Shown piece by piece: positions 17,678 to 27,486 of a DNA stretch of 64,000 nt. Source of the DNA: Thermohalobacter berrensis (GTDB taxonomy: Bacteria; Bacillota; Clostridia; Tissierellales; Thermohalobacteraceae); NCBI RefSeq assembly GCF_003609645.1, contig NZ_MCIB01000012.1, forward strand, positions 62,001-126,000. The letters are read 5' to 3'. Positions within the stretch are counted from its first letter, which is position 1. Each line of letters starts with the position of its first letter. The position numbers and the translations under genes were made by a program. A model generated the notes under the pieces. It worked only from the letters and a program-made list of their open reading frames with translations. It had not been told where the DNA came from and did no database searches.

Positions 17678-19657
17678 ATGTCTATACGCTGGAAAATGAT
17701 TATTGTACTTATGGTGTTGGTAACAATGCTTACAGTTTTTTTAGGATATAACAATTTTAAAGATGGACAAACTATTTTAGCAGAAGAATTAAAAGTAACT
17801 TCAAGTGAGACTGTAGAACAGGTTGTAAATGTTACTGATGTTTTTATGGATTCAGTTGAAAAAACAGTAAATATATTAAGTAGTGATCCAAATGTACAGC
17901 AGGTGTTAGTTAACCCTGATTCTAGGACATGGATGATGGAAACTTTTAAAGGAATAAAAGATTCAGATGAAAATATCATGAATATTTACATCGGAACACA
18001 GACTGGACAGATGTTTATATATCCAGAACAAGACCTTGGAGATGATTATGACCCAAGAACTAGACCATGGTACAAAGCTGCAGTTGAGACTGACGGAATT
18101 ATTTGGACGGAGGCTTACAAAGATGCAGGTTCTGGGAAACTAGTAGTTTCTGTTGCAAAACCTGTATATAATGAGAGAAATTATGGAGAATTTGTAGGTG
18201 TTGTTTCGATTGACATAAGTCTTGATACATTAACAAACGTAGTTAATAATATTAAGTTAGGTGAAAAAGGATATTTGGCATTAACAGATTCTAAAGGAAT
18301 AACAATGGCACATCCAGACCCTGAGCTTGTGGGAAAAAGGGTACCTATTGAAGAATTAGTTAATGCAATAACATCAAAAGATGCTGGGAACTTAGATTTT
18401 ACTTTTGAAGGAACAGAGAGATTGGGAATTTTTAACACAATAAGTAAAACTGGTTGGAAAATAGTTGGTATAATACCTTATAGTGAAATAGAAGAAGATA
18501 CTTCAATCATCTTTAGAAATAGTATAAGGAACGGTATTATAGTACTTGTTGTTGCTATATTACTAGGACTATTTTTCTCTAGGTTTATTACAAGTTCCCT
18601 TAACAATTTAGTAGAGGATGTTAAAAAGATTGGTTCTGGTGATTTCACAGTCAAATGTAAGGTTAAAACAAAAGATGAAATAGGAACATTAGCTAAAACA
18701 TTAAATCAAATGATAAAAGATTTAGGCGTTCTTATTAAAAATGTACAAAGTTCATCAGAACAGCTTGCATCATCATCACAACAACTAACTGCTACATCAC
18801 AGCAATCAACTACAGCAGCTGAGGAAGTAGCTAGAACCATAGAGGAAATTGCCAAAAGTGCCAATGAACAAGCTGAGGATACAGAAAAAGGTGCTCAAAA
18901 GACAAATGAACTTGGAGAGATTGTAGAAGGGGACCAAGAGCTTATGAGTCAATTAAACATTGCTGCTAATAAAGTTGATGAGCTTAAAGATGAGGGTATT
19001 AAATCAATTCAAGAGCTGACTGAAAGAACAGAACAAAACAGTAAAGCTTCACAGGAAGTTCACAGGGTAGTTTTAGAAACTAACGAAAGTACAGAAAAAA
19101 TCAGTGCTTCAAGTAAGATGATACAAAATATTGCAGAACAGATAAACCTATTAGCCCTTAATGCTGCAATAGAGGCTGCAAGGGCAGGAGAGGCTGGTAA
19201 GGGATTTGCAGTTGTAGCTGATGAAATAAGGAAATTGGCAGAAGAAACTGACCAGTTTACTAAAGAAATAGAAGAGGTTGTAAATGACCTGCAGGTTAAA
19301 TCTAAAGATGCAGTAGATACAATGGAAAAAACAACAAAATATATAAAAGAACAAAATGAAAGTGTTGAGGATACTAGAGAGAAATTTGAAGGTATTGCTG
19401 ATTCAATAGAAAAGACTAAAGATATAATTAATAAGTTAAATGTATCTGGAAAACAATTGACAGAAAAGAAAAACGAAATATTATCAGTTATGGAGAATTT
19501 ATCTGCTATATCTGAAGAAAATGCTGCTTCAACAGAAGAGGCTTCTGCTTCTATAGAAGAACAATCAGCTTCAATGGAAGAAATAGCAAATGCCAGTGAA
19601 GCATTGTCTGAACTTGCTCAAGAGCTACAATCGGCTATTGTAAAATTTAAAGTGTAA
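17678..19657 (+). CDS. Methyl-accepting chemotaxis protein with dCache sensor
   Basis: This 659-residue receptor has an N-terminal TM helix (about 7-27), a periplasmic-side dCache domain (about 30-270, with [13 protein letters not shown] and the small-molecule pocket region [21 protein letters not shown]), a second TM (about 285-305), HAMP (about 306-360) and a long cytoplasmic signalling coil. The hairpin tip reads [40 protein letters not shown]. It senses an external solute and acts on CheA/CheW. GGAGGGG precedes the ATG. The MA coil contains repeated [12 protein letters not shown] heptads. The ligand is unknown. Confidence 0.96.
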   Translation: MSIRWKMIIVLMVLVTMLTVFLGYNNFKDGQTILAEELKVTSSETVEQVVNVTDVFMDSVEKTVNILSSDPNVQQVLVNPDSRTWMMETFKGIKDSDENIMNIYIGTQTGQMFIYPEQDLGDDYDPRTRPWYKAAVETDGIIWTEAYKDAGSGKLVVSVAKPVYNERNYGEFVGVVSIDISLDTLTNVVNNIKLGEKGYLALTDSKGITMAHPDPELVGKRVPIEELVNAITSKDAGNLDFTFEGTERLGIFNTISKTGWKIVGIIPYSEIEEDTSIIFRNSIRNGIIVLVVAILLGLFFSRFITSSLNNLVEDVKKIGSGDFTVKCKVKTKDEIGTLAKTLNQMIKDLGVLIKNVQSSSEQLASSSQQLTATSQQSTTAAEEVARTIEEIAKSANEQAEDTEKGAQKTNELGEIVEGDQELMSQLNIAANKVDELKDEGIKSIQELTERTEQNSKASQEVHRVVLETNESTEKISASSKMIQNIAEQINLLALNAAIEAARAGEAGKGFAVVADEIRKLAEETDQFTKEIEEVVNDLQVKSKDAVDTMEKTTKYIKEQNESVEDTREKFEGIADSIEKTKDIINKLNVSGKQLTEKKNEILSVMENLSAISEENAASTEEASASIEEQSASMEEIANASEALSELAQELQSAIVKFKV

Positions 19658-19696
19658 ATAAAAACTACATCCTAATTAGGATGTAGTTTTTATTAT
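19658..19696 (+). terminator. Rho-independent terminator after the chemoreceptor gene
   Basis: A perfect 18-bp stem (arms 19658-19675 and 19676-19693) ending in a T-run follows the stop codon immediately. Confidence 0.93.
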
Positions 19697-19918
19697 TTAT
19701 ATAAAATAAAAAAGAGAAATAAAATGTATAAATATTAACTTCCATATATTGTGTTATAATTATATTATATGTTAAGATAATAACTAGTTAAATAAATATA
19801 GATACAAATATTTACTTATTAATTTTTTTGAAAAATGTGTATACAAAGAACTTCTATTAGCATACTATTATATGTATAAGTATTTAATAATGTTGAAATG
19901 CCTCAAGGGGGAGAAGGA

Positions 19919-20779
19919 ATGAATCGACAACTTGGGATTTCTATTCACAATGTTGGCATAGATTATATAAGAAAAAACAATTTTAGTATTGTTCAGTTAT
20001 GTCATAAATTTTCAGGAGCAAAGGAAATAACATCTTTACTTAAATTGTCAAAAAAATACCCTGTTAAGGTATCTTATCATGCTCCTGTTTTTTATCAGGT
20101 TGACCCTACTGTTACATATTATTTAAATAGTAATAGTAGGTTAAGGGATGCCACTTTTGAGATACTTGAGATAAACCTTAAGATGGCAAAAAGCTTACCT
20201 ACAGACCATGTAGTGGTACATTTTGCTTCTAAGGATATTGATAATAAGGTAAGTGATAAGGAACTTTTAAACTTAGCTAAAGAGAGTGCTAAAAGACTTG
20301 ACAATTTAAGTGAAAAGTATAATGTACCAATTTATTTAGAATATGTTGGCTATAATAATAGGTTTAATAGTCCTGAAGAGTGGGTAAATTTAGTAAGGGA
20401 TAGTAAAAATTTAGGTTTATGTCTAGATATAGGGCACCTTTATATATCTTGTAAGATGAATGGTATGGACTATTTTAAAGAATTAGAGAAAATGCTTCCA
20501 ACTATTAAAGCTATGCATATTTGGAATACTAGAGGATTAAAGGACTATGAGAGATATGGACATATTCCAGTCCATCCAAGTCAAAAAAGGGAAAATGGCT
20601 GGATAGATATTGAGGAAACATTAAATATAGTATTAAACTATAATAACAAAATACCTGTAATATTTGAGCCTGATTTTGAATATTGTGATATTGAATATGC
20701 TCAAGAAGGAATTGAATGGGTAAACGAACTAGTTTATAATATTACTAAAAAAAAGCGTGTCTCTTTAGACAATGTTTAA
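19919..20779 (+). CDS. Sugar phosphate isomerase/epimerase-like TIM-barrel protein
   Basis: From ATG 19919 the protein has 286 residues; GGGGGAGAAGGA lies just upstream, which favours this start over the ATG at 19898. Motifs of the AP-endonuclease-2/xylose-isomerase-like superfamily are VSYHAPVF, DHVVVHFASKD, IYLEYVGYNN, LGLCLDIGHLYIS and a late VIFEPDFE, placing metal ligands (His, Glu, Asp, His, Glu) at the expected barrel strand ends. Substrate cannot be assigned. It lies directly before phosphoglucomutase, with a 34-nt hairpin in between, hinting at a role in sugar-phosphate metabolism. Confidence 0.8.
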   Translation: MNRQLGISIHNVGIDYIRKNNFSIVQLCHKFSGAKEITSLLKLSKKYPVKVSYHAPVFYQVDPTVTYYLNSNSRLRDATFEILEINLKMAKSLPTDHVVVHFASKDIDNKVSDKELLNLAKESAKRLDNLSEKYNVPIYLEYVGYNNRFNSPEEWVNLVRDSKNLGLCLDIGHLYISCKMNGMDYFKELEKMLPTIKAMHIWNTRGLKDYERYGHIPVHPSQKRENGWIDIEETLNIVLNYNNKIPVIFEPDFEYCDIEYAQEGIEWVNELVYNITKKKRVSLDNV

Positions 20780-20848
20780 AAATAGTGGGGGATAAAAAAA
20801 TCCCTCACTATTTAAATGGACAATAGAAAAAGCAGAGGGGGACAAATT

Positions 20849-22564
20849 ATGAAGGATTTTATGGAAAAATATAAGAGTTGGTTGGAAAGTAAGTATTTTG
20901 ATGAGGAAACTAAGGAAGAATTAAGGGGAATTGAGGGGAATAAAGAGGAAATTGAAGACAGATTCTATACAGACCTTAAATTTGGTACTGGTGGTTTAAG
21001 AGGAAAAATTGGAGCAGGTACTAATAGAATGAATAAGTACACTGTTTCTAAAGCAACTCAAGGGTTAGCAAACTACATATTATCTAAGGGAGAAGACTAT
21101 GCTAAAAGGGGAGTAGTTATTGCCCATGATTCAAGGCATAAGTCAAAGGAATTTACTAAAACTGCAGCTTTAGTATTAAATGCAAATGGTATTAAGACAT
21201 ACGTTTTTGATGACTTAAGACCAACACCTGAATTATCCTTTACAGTAAGACATTTAAATGCAGCTGCAGGTATTGTTATAACAGCTAGTCATAATCCACC
21301 AGAATATAATGGCTATAAGGTTTACTGGGAAGATGGTGGACAAATAGTACCAAAGCGTGCCAATGAGGTTATAGAAAAGATAGACGAAATTAATGACTAT
21401 TCTCAGGTTAAGACTATTGATGAAAAAGAGGCTAAAGATAAGGAATTATTTAATGTAATAGGAAAAGAAGTTGATGATGTATATGTTAATAAAGTAAAGG
21501 AACTTAGTATAAGGGATAATGTAGATAAAGATATAAAGATAGTATTTACTCCATTACATGGTACAGGTAATGTTCCTATAAGAAGGGTTTTAGATGAATT
21601 AGGATACAAAAATGTATATGTTGTAAAAGAGCAAGAAAAGCCTGATCCTAACTTTTCAACAGTAGATTATCCTAATCCAGAGGACCCTGCTGCATTTGAA
21701 TTGGCTAGAAAGATAGGAGAAGAAGTAGATGCAGACATACTATTAGGTACAGACCCAGACTGTGACAGGGTAGGAGTTGTTGCTAGAAATAAAGATGGAA
21801 AATATCAAGTATTAAATGGTAACCAGACAGGAGCATTATTATTAGACTACATATTATCAAGCCTTAAGGAAAAGGGTAAATTACCTTCAAATGGTGTTAT
21901 GGTAAAAACTATAGTTACAAGTGATTTAGGAAAGGTAATAGCAGAAAGCTATGGAGTAGAAACTATAAACACATTAACTGGCTTTAAATTTATTGGTGAA
22001 AAGATTAAGGAGTTTGAAGAAAAGAAAAATAAGGAATTCCTATTTGGATATGAAGAAAGCTTTGGATATCTTACAGGAAAATTTGTAAGGGATAAAGATG
22101 GAGTTATATCATCTATGTTAATATGCGAGATGGCAGCATACTATAAGAGTAAGGGATTAACACTATATGAGGCATTACAAGACTTATATGAAAAGTATGG
22201 ATATTATGTTGAAAACCTACACTCAATTAAACTAGAGGGTGTTGAAGGTAAAAGAAAAATAGAAGCAACAATGGAGAAGTTTAGAGAAAGCTATCCTTCT
22301 GAAATAGCAGGATTAAAGCTAGTAAGATATAGTGATTATAAAGTTAGAAAGAGCTTTGACTTAGTTAAGGATGTAACTGAAGATATTGAACTTCCTAAGT
22401 CAAATGTTCTAAAATTTGAATTTGAAGATGGTTCATGGTATGCCTTAAGACCATCAGGAACAGAGCCAAAGCTTAAGATTTATATGTCAGCTAATGGCAA
22501 GACTAAAGAAGAGGCTGAAGGTAAGATTAAAGAGATGAAAGATGAAATATTAGCAGAAATGTAA
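20849..22564 (+). CDS. pgcA: Alpha-phosphoglucomutase / phosphomannomutase
   Basis: This 571-residue alpha-D-phosphohexomutase interconverts glucose-1-phosphate and glucose-6-phosphate. All four active-site loops are present: TASHNPPEYNGYKVY with phosphoserine Ser147, metal loop GTDPDCDRVG, sugar loop GYEESFGYLTG and the phosphate-binding RPSGTEPKLKIY. Length matches the PgcA/PGM type of Firmicutes. AGAGGGGGA precedes ATG 20849; an in-frame ATG 33 nt earlier would place the ribosome binding site inside the protein. It links glycogen phosphorylase and the PTS products to glycolysis and cell-wall glucans. Confidence 0.95.
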   Translation: MKDFMEKYKSWLESKYFDEETKEELRGIEGNKEEIEDRFYTDLKFGTGGLRGKIGAGTNRMNKYTVSKATQGLANYILSKGEDYAKRGVVIAHDSRHKSKEFTKTAALVLNANGIKTYVFDDLRPTPELSFTVRHLNAAAGIVITASHNPPEYNGYKVYWEDGGQIVPKRANEVIEKIDEINDYSQVKTIDEKEAKDKELFNVIGKEVDDVYVNKVKELSIRDNVDKDIKIVFTPLHGTGNVPIRRVLDELGYKNVYVVKEQEKPDPNFSTVDYPNPEDPAAFELARKIGEEVDADILLGTDPDCDRVGVVARNKDGKYQVLNGNQTGALLLDYILSSLKEKGKLPSNGVMVKTIVTSDLGKVIAESYGVETINTLTGFKFIGEKIKEFEEKKNKEFLFGYEESFGYLTGKFVRDKDGVISSMLICEMAAYYKSKGLTLYEALQDLYEKYGYYVENLHSIKLEGVEGKRKIEATMEKFRESYPSEIAGLKLVRYSDYKVRKSFDLVKDVTEDIELPKSNVLKFEFEDGSWYALRPSGTEPKLKIYMSANGKTKEEAEGKIKEMKDEILAEM

Positions 22565-22576
22565 TATTAGCCTATT

Positions 22577-22614
22577 AAAGGGACGGTAAAGATTAATTTT
22601 ACCGTCCTTTTTTA
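22577..22614 (+). terminator. Rho-independent terminator after phosphoglucomutase
   Basis: AAAGGGACGGTAAA pairs with TTTACCGTCCCTTT-like sequence across a short loop and runs into seven T residues. Confidence 0.9.
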
Positions 22615-22655
22615 TGTCCATTATATCCATTTTCGACATTATTCTTAAGTTATGC

Positions 22656-22727
22656 AAACCGGGACGGTTCTCTTTTTCACCATTTTTTTCCAAAACTGAA
22701 AAACAGAACCGTCCCGGTTTTTCAGTT
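22656..22727 (+). repeat. GGGACGGTTCT inverted repeat with an alternative hairpin
   Basis: Perfect 16-bp arms (22656-22671 and 22705-22720) enclose 33 nt. A second hairpin, AACTGAAAAAC (22694-22704) with GTTTTTCAGTT (22717-22727), uses part of the same right arm, so the two folds exclude each other. GGGACGGTTCT-type elements are familiar intergenic repeats in Clostridia; an attenuator role upstream of the vanZ-like gene is only a possibility. Confidence 0.7.
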
Positions 22728-22789
22728 ATAAAATAGAATGTTTAGGTAACAATAATCTTGTCAAGACATATAATGTGGAGGTATATAAT

Positions 22790-23239
22790 TTGGAAAAAAG
22801 AATTATCTTTATAATTCTTACTGTAATATGGCTAATAGTTATTTTCACCTTTTCTTCTCAGGAGGGAGATATATCTGATGAAAATAGCATGAAAATAGCT
22901 ACACAAATAAGCAGAGCTGCCAAAAACTTTAGGCTGGATGGAAATATAAAAACCTTTAATTTTGTTACAAGAAAAATTGGTCATTTTGGTGAATACTTTA
23001 TTTTAACAATCTTAATTTTTGGTATTTTATCCACGACAAACATCAATGATAAATATAAATATATTTTTGCATGGATTATTCCTGTAATATATGCTATAAT
23101 TGACGAATATAACCAAAGATTTATAGCCGGAAGAAGTGGTACAATAAAAGATGTAGTAATAGATAGCATTGGGGCAGTTGCAGCAATAATTTTTATTTTT
23201 AGTTTTACATATATAAGGGCTGCAAGAGATGATACCTAA
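22790..23239 (+). CDS. VanZ-like membrane protein
   Basis: From TTG 22790 (GTGGAGG eight nt upstream) the protein has 149 residues and four hydrophobic segments. It carries the VanZ-family landmarks FSSQEG near the first helix, KIGHFGEYFILT in the second region and DEYNQRFIAGRSGTIKDVVIDSIGA near the third. VanZ-like proteins are of uncertain function, one member giving low-level teicoplanin resistance; a role in the cell envelope is inferred. An in-frame GTG at 22775 overlaps the ribosome binding site and is less likely. It is followed after 20 nt by an exported wall hydrolase, likely co-transcribed. Confidence 0.9.
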   Translation: MEKRIIFIILTVIWLIVIFTFSSQEGDISDENSMKIATQISRAAKNFRLDGNIKTFNFVTRKIGHFGEYFILTILIFGILSTTNINDKYKYIFAWIIPVIYAIIDEYNQRFIAGRSGTIKDVVIDSIGAVAAIIFIFSFTYIRAARDDT

Positions 23240-23259
23240 GAGACTAAGGAGGCAAAATC

Positions 23260-24675
23260 ATGAAAAGGAAACATTCAATAATAATGATATTTACCTTGAT
23301 ATTATCATTATTATTGTCAAGTGTAGTATATTCACAAGATATGAGAAAAAACCCTCCAAGGGAGGTAATAGAAAAAAAGATAGAAGCCGTTGCTAAAAAG
23401 AGGGGAATACCTTCAGTTATATTAAAATCTATCGCTAGGGTTGAAAGTGTATTTAAGCAGTATGATTCAGATGGAACAGTTTATACCGGTAGAAGTGGAA
23501 GCATTGGTATAATGCAGGTTTTTAATAAATATGGATGGTTTGATACTAAAAGGCTTATGTATGATATAGATTATAACATTGAAGCAGGTGCAGATGTTCT
23601 ACTTAGAAAGTGGAAAATGGCTAATGAAAGACTACCTAAAATAGGGAATATGGATCCTAATATCCTAGAACACTGGTATTTTGCAATTTGGGCCTATAAC
23701 GGCTGGAGCCAAAGTAATAATCCCCACATGATACCATATAAGTTTTCTACATGGACTAAAAAACATGCCTATCAAGACTTGGTATATATGATAGCAGAAA
23801 AGGAATATGGGCAAAAGATAACTCCTATTGATATAAGCAAACTTCCTAAAAGGGGATTGCCTAGTAAAAATCTTTATTTTGAAACCCCAGAGCCATTCCA
23901 CTATGGGGATATTGAGGTGTATAAAAAAGGTGATATAGTTGAAGTTGATGTAACTTCTTCACTAAATGTTAGAGGAAAACCAGATGGCTCCACTATAGCA
24001 AAAGTAAAGGATGGAACTAAACTACAGGTTATAGATGGGCCTAAACTAAAGAATGGATATTATTGGTATAGGGTTAAAAATGAGAATATAGATGGATGGA
24101 TTGCTGGAAATTGGATTTTTAAAGTAAAGGAAGGAAAAATACAGCCTAAGAAAAATTATCCATTAAATGATATAGGAAATTCTTGGGCAAAGGATTATAT
24201 ACTAAAGCTTTATAATAAGGGTATTATTACTGGGGACGGAAACAAAAACTTTTATCCAAAGAAGCTTGTAACGAGACAGGATATAGCTATTATCCTTACA
24301 AAGGCCTTAAATCTTGATTATAATAACTATCAGCTTAAATATAGTGATAAAAAAGTTATTGATAAATGGGCTATTAATTATATAAAGGCTGTATCAAAGG
24401 CTGGTTTTATGACTGGGGATGAGAATAAAAAGTTTAATCCATATGAAACTATAACTAGAAAGAAGCTAGCCATTATTGTTTCAAAGATATTAGGTAATAA
24501 AGAGAAAGACCCTATAAACCTTGTGAAGGAAAAGGGAATAATGGTAGGCTATAGTGATGGTGAGTTTAGACCTAAGGATTTCCTTACAAGGGAACAGGTT
24601 GCAAAGGTAATTGTAAAGCTTTTAGAAGTCTTAGAAGAGAATAATAATGAAAGTAAAATAAAGGGACAGAACTAA
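23260..24675 (+). CDS. Exported lytic transglycosylase with SH3b and SLH domains
   Basis: This 471-residue protein starts with a signal peptide (about 1-26, cleavage near VYSQD). An SLT/lysozyme-like domain follows (about 35-185), with Glu62 in KSIARVESVF as likely catalytic acid and SGSIGIMQVFN and FAIWAYNGW motifs. An SH3b domain spans about 225-285 (SSLNVRGKPDGS, GWIAGNW). Three SLH motifs finish the protein (from about 300), for example GIITGDGNKNFYPKKLVTRQD, anchoring it to wall polymers. It probably remodels peptidoglycan at the cell surface. AAGGAGG precedes the ATG. Confidence 0.92.
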   Translation: MKRKHSIIMIFTLILSLLLSSVVYSQDMRKNPPREVIEKKIEAVAKKRGIPSVILKSIARVESVFKQYDSDGTVYTGRSGSIGIMQVFNKYGWFDTKRLMYDIDYNIEAGADVLLRKWKMANERLPKIGNMDPNILEHWYFAIWAYNGWSQSNNPHMIPYKFSTWTKKHAYQDLVYMIAEKEYGQKITPIDISKLPKRGLPSKNLYFETPEPFHYGDIEVYKKGDIVEVDVTSSLNVRGKPDGSTIAKVKDGTKLQVIDGPKLKNGYYWYRVKNENIDGWIAGNWIFKVKEGKIQPKKNYPLNDIGNSWAKDYILKLYNKGIITGDGNKNFYPKKLVTRQDIAIILTKALNLDYNNYQLKYSDKKVIDKWAINYIKAVSKAGFMTGDENKKFNPYETITRKKLAIIVSKILGNKEKDPINLVKEKGIMVGYSDGEFRPKDFLTREQVAKVIVKLLEVLEENNNESKIKGQN

Positions 24676-24694
24676 ATCTGTCCCTTTATTTTAT
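24655..24694. terminator. Bidirectional terminator between the SLH protein and yyaC
   Basis: Arms 24655-24670 and 24677-24692 (AAAATAAAGGGACAGA and its complement) form a perfect 16-bp stem spanning the stop of the upstream gene, between two convergent genes. Confidence 0.9.
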
Positions 24695-24699
24695 CTTAA

Positions 24700-25224
24700 C
24701 TAATATTTTGCTGCCTTTATTAATGCTCTAGTTATAGTTTCTGCCATTTCCATTACAAATCCAAGTCTAATATTGTGGAGGGAAATGTTGTTATCACTTT
24801 TTAAAGAATCTACTATTCCTATAATTGATATATCTCCTATTGAAGGAAGGTTTTTTCCTACTCCTTTTCCAGGGAAGATTGGACTTTGTCTTACCTGTAT
24901 AATACCTATATTCTCTTCTTCACCTAGACAGGCATCAATTGCTATAGCAAAGTTAAATGGATGTCTTTGCTTTATATTTATTAGTTTTTCTTTTAGATTC
25001 AAGGCATGTATTGGAGAACCTAATGTTCCATAAACGGGATAGGGGAAGTTAGATTTTTTTAGTAGTGTTCCCACTAAAGGCCCAAGACAGTCTCCTATAC
25101 ATTTATCTGTTCCTACACAAATTATTATCATATCGTTTTTTAAATAGGGCTTTAGATGTCTTCCTAAGGTTTCAGATGCAAATCTATCGTTGTAATATAC
25201 TTCTTTCTGAATATTTTCTTTCAA
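24700..25224 (-). CDS. yyaC: YyaC-type spore protein (DUF1256)
   Basis: This 174-residue protein has the DUF1256 core: IICVGTDKCIGDCLGPLVGTLL, YGTLGSPIHALNL, AIDACLGEEENIG and FPGKGVGKNLPSIGDISI. The family is conserved in endospore formers, is related in fold to hydrogenase-maturation/GPR-type proteases and is expressed in the developing spore; the precise role is unsettled. It starts at a TTG with GGGGGAG upstream on the minus strand. Its presence argues that the organism sporulates. Confidence 0.9.
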   Translation of the reverse strand: MKENIQKEVYYNDRFASETLGRHLKPYLKNDMIIICVGTDKCIGDCLGPLVGTLLKKSNFPYPVYGTLGSPIHALNLKEKLINIKQRHPFNFAIAIDACLGEEENIGIIQVRQSPIFPGKGVGKNLPSIGDISIIGIVDSLKSDNNISLHNIRLGFVMEMAETITRALIKAAKY

Positions 25225-25345
25225 ATGCTTCTCCCCCTTAATTTTATATATGAAATTAGGAGTAAAAAAATTACCAATTATAGTGTATAAACTTTTTCTT
25301 TTGGTGGATAATATATGAAAAAATTTATCTAAAGGGAGGATTTAT

Positions 25346-25420
25346 ATGAAAAAAATATATTATTCTATATTAGTTATATTATTCACTGTTTTAACAGTAG
25401 GTGTAATGGTTAAATTATAA
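25346..25420 (+). CDS. 24-residue hydrophobic small protein
   Basis: An ATG with AAAGGGAGGA ten nt upstream opens a 24-codon frame (MKKIYYSILVILFTVLTVGV...). The peptide is a Lys-Lys N-terminus followed by one transmembrane helix, the shape of a small membrane peptide. The strong ribosome binding site makes translation plausible. No family is recognised. It sits alone between yyaC and the c-di-GMP riboswitch. Confidence 0.5.
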   Translation: MKKIYYSILVILFTVLTVGVMVKL

Positions 25421-25520
25421 ATATGATAGCTAAATAGAAAATTACATATTTGTAACATTTACTTTTTATGACAAATATTATAAAATAGTATTAAAACTAG
25501 ATAAATTTTTCAAAAACAGA

Positions 25521-25607
25521 ATTACGATAAGGGCAAACTTATCGAAAGATAAGGACGCAAAGCCATGGGCCTAAGGTGAATTAATCACTATGGTTGCCAG
25601 GTTACCG
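25521..25607 (+). promoter_or_regulatory. Cyclic di-GMP-I riboswitch (GEMM)
   Basis: The aptamer core is clear: GGGCAAACTTATCGAAAGAT, then GGACGCAAAGCCA, CCTAAGG, and the closing TATGGTTGCCAGGTTACCG. The GAAA tetraloop and its receptor-like CCTAAGG segment are both present. It lies upstream of an HD-GYP gene and is followed by an intrinsic terminator, so c-di-GMP level should gate expression of a protein that probably degrades c-di-GMP. Confidence 0.95.
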
Positions 25608-25637
25608 AAAATTTTGTATATAGTTTTTAGTATATAT

Positions 25638-25680
25638 ACACTTGCCTTTATTGTAACTGTAAAGGTAGGTGTTTTTTTCT
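25638..25680 (+). terminator. Expression-platform terminator of the c-di-GMP riboswitch
   Basis: ACACTTGCCTTTA pairs with TAAAGGTAGGTGT (two G-U pairs) and runs into seven Ts, about 30 nt after the aptamer and 20 nt before the HD-GYP start. Confidence 0.88.
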
Positions 25681-25701
25681 TAAATACAAGGGGGTGATGT
25701 T

Positions 25702-27411
25702 TTGCTAAAAACTAATAATGTTTTAGTAAAACAGAAAAATGTTAAAGAAAGTTTAGATGATTCTATACTTAAAATTATTAATTTAATTAATTATGATGTG
25801 GCTATACTTTTAACAGTTAGTAGAAATAAGGATTATATTGTTTTACAGAGTAAATTTGAAAGACATAATAGTGCTTTTAAAAGAACCTTTAAAGAGGTTA
25901 AGTACTTAAGGAGAGATTTACCTAATAGTATATTAAATTTAGTTGTTAAAAATAAAGAAATAATAACCTTTTCTAAAGACAAAAAAGATTTTAATAAATA
26001 CTTACCCTTTATAGAGGGAATTCAACATGAAATATACATACCATTACTCTCAGATTATGGTGATATCATAGGATGTTTATATTTAGGTACTTTTAACGCA
26101 GATAATAGGGTAGATATGGACAAGCTTAATAATAAGAATATAGAAAAGGAATTAACATTAGTCTACAGAATGTTTCAGCTATGGCATATGAAAAAAACAG
26201 AAACTGAGGAATTTTTTAATGTAGTTTCTATAATGTGTGAAACAATCAAAGAGAAGGAACCATATATGCTTACCCACCTTTATAATGTAGCCCAATGGTC
26301 TGTTGCCATAGCTAAAGAGTTATCTTTTGATAAAGAAAGAATTGGAAGGCTATATATTGCTGCTATGTTACACGATATAGGTAAGCTTTATGTAAGCAAC
26401 GAAATATTAAATAAACCCTCTTTTCTTACTGAAAAAGAATTCAAATTAATAAAAAAGCACCCTATATTTAGTTATAAAATAATAAAGAAATTACCAAGGA
26501 TTAGATTTGATATAGATGAAATAGCCTTAATAGCAAAACATCATCATGAAAGGTTTGATGGAAAGGGATATCCAGACGGGTTAAAAGGAGAAGAGATTCC
26601 TTTAGAAAGTAGAATTATGTGTGTAGCAGATTCTATAGATGCCATGCTTTCGATAAGGAGCTATAAAAAACCAAAATCTATTAATTATATTGTCAAGGAG
26701 CTAAAGGCTAATAGCGGTAAACAATTTGACCCTAAAATATGTAATATAGCAATGAAACTTTTAATGAAGACAAAGGTTGAAAATGAAAATATACTTTCAA
26801 ATCCAATTATATGGTCAACATTAGTTATAGCAACTGACAAAGATGTATATACTATTGAAGGAATTATAAGACAGTTTAATAAAGGTTATGTTTTTGAAAC
26901 AGATCTTTTTGATTTCTCTAATATTGAAAAAGGAGAAATAAAAAAATTAAGCCTATATGTTAGAGGAAAAAAGAATATTAATGAATATGATGTTAAATTA
27001 GATTATCTTGGAAAGGACAAGGTGTATATTTCTAAATTGGAGTTAAGACCATTTGTAGATACATTTTCTATGCATTGGGAATTAAATGGAAGATTAACAA
27101 TAGGGCCTACTACTGAAGTAAATGTAGATATATTCAGAGTTGGGGGAAGTAGTTTATCATTTTCTATTAGTAACTTTGAAGTTAAAAAACATAATTATGA
27201 GGATGTATTATCACTTAAGATCTTCTTTGAAGATGGGACAAAACTTGCGGTTACAGGTAAAATAACAAATAATTATAAAATCGGGGTAAAATATTATTAT
27301 GAATACAAATACGTAAATACCCCCGATTATACTAAAGATAAAATATTTAAACAACTTTTTAGGAAACAAATAGAAATAAGAAAAATAATTAATGAAAGTT
27401 ATAAAAAATAA
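25702..27411 (+). CDS. HD-GYP domain protein, c-di-GMP riboswitch-controlled
   Basis: This 569-residue protein has an N-terminal GAF-like region (about 10-150), an HD-GYP phosphodiesterase domain (about 185-350) and a C-terminal beta-rich region (about 380-555) that resembles PilZ-type folds. The HD-GYP core shows MLHDIGKLYV, KKHP, AKHHHERFDGKGYPDGL and VADSIDAM, so all metal ligands and the GYP triad are intact and c-di-GMP hydrolysis is likely. A TTG start follows AAGGGGGTGA. The riboswitch upstream suggests a feedback circuit. No TM segment is seen, so it should be cytosolic. Confidence 0.92.
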   Translation: MLKTNNVLVKQKNVKESLDDSILKIINLINYDVAILLTVSRNKDYIVLQSKFERHNSAFKRTFKEVKYLRRDLPNSILNLVVKNKEIITFSKDKKDFNKYLPFIEGIQHEIYIPLLSDYGDIIGCLYLGTFNADNRVDMDKLNNKNIEKELTLVYRMFQLWHMKKTETEEFFNVVSIMCETIKEKEPYMLTHLYNVAQWSVAIAKELSFDKERIGRLYIAAMLHDIGKLYVSNEILNKPSFLTEKEFKLIKKHPIFSYKIIKKLPRIRFDIDEIALIAKHHHERFDGKGYPDGLKGEEIPLESRIMCVADSIDAMLSIRSYKKPKSINYIVKELKANSGKQFDPKICNIAMKLLMKTKVENENILSNPIIWSTLVIATDKDVYTIEGIIRQFNKGYVFETDLFDFSNIEKGEIKKLSLYVRGKKNINEYDVKLDYLGKDKVYISKLELRPFVDTFSMHWELNGRLTIGPTTEVNVDIFRVGGSSLSFSISNFEVKKHNYEDVLSLKIFFEDGTKLAVTGKITNNYKIGVKYYYEYKYVNTPDYTKDKIFKQLFRKQIEIRKIINESYKK

Positions 27412-27486
27412 TTTTCTCCCATTTTAATTATACAATCATATTTTTCAAGGATATATAGGAAATTAAGCCTATATTTTTCCTGTTTA

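Noticed and set aside
20781-20815. Terminator between the isomerase-like gene and phosphoglucomutase
   Set aside because: The hairpin has an A-rich loop but no T-run after the stem, and the next ribosome binding site follows closely; read-through is likely.
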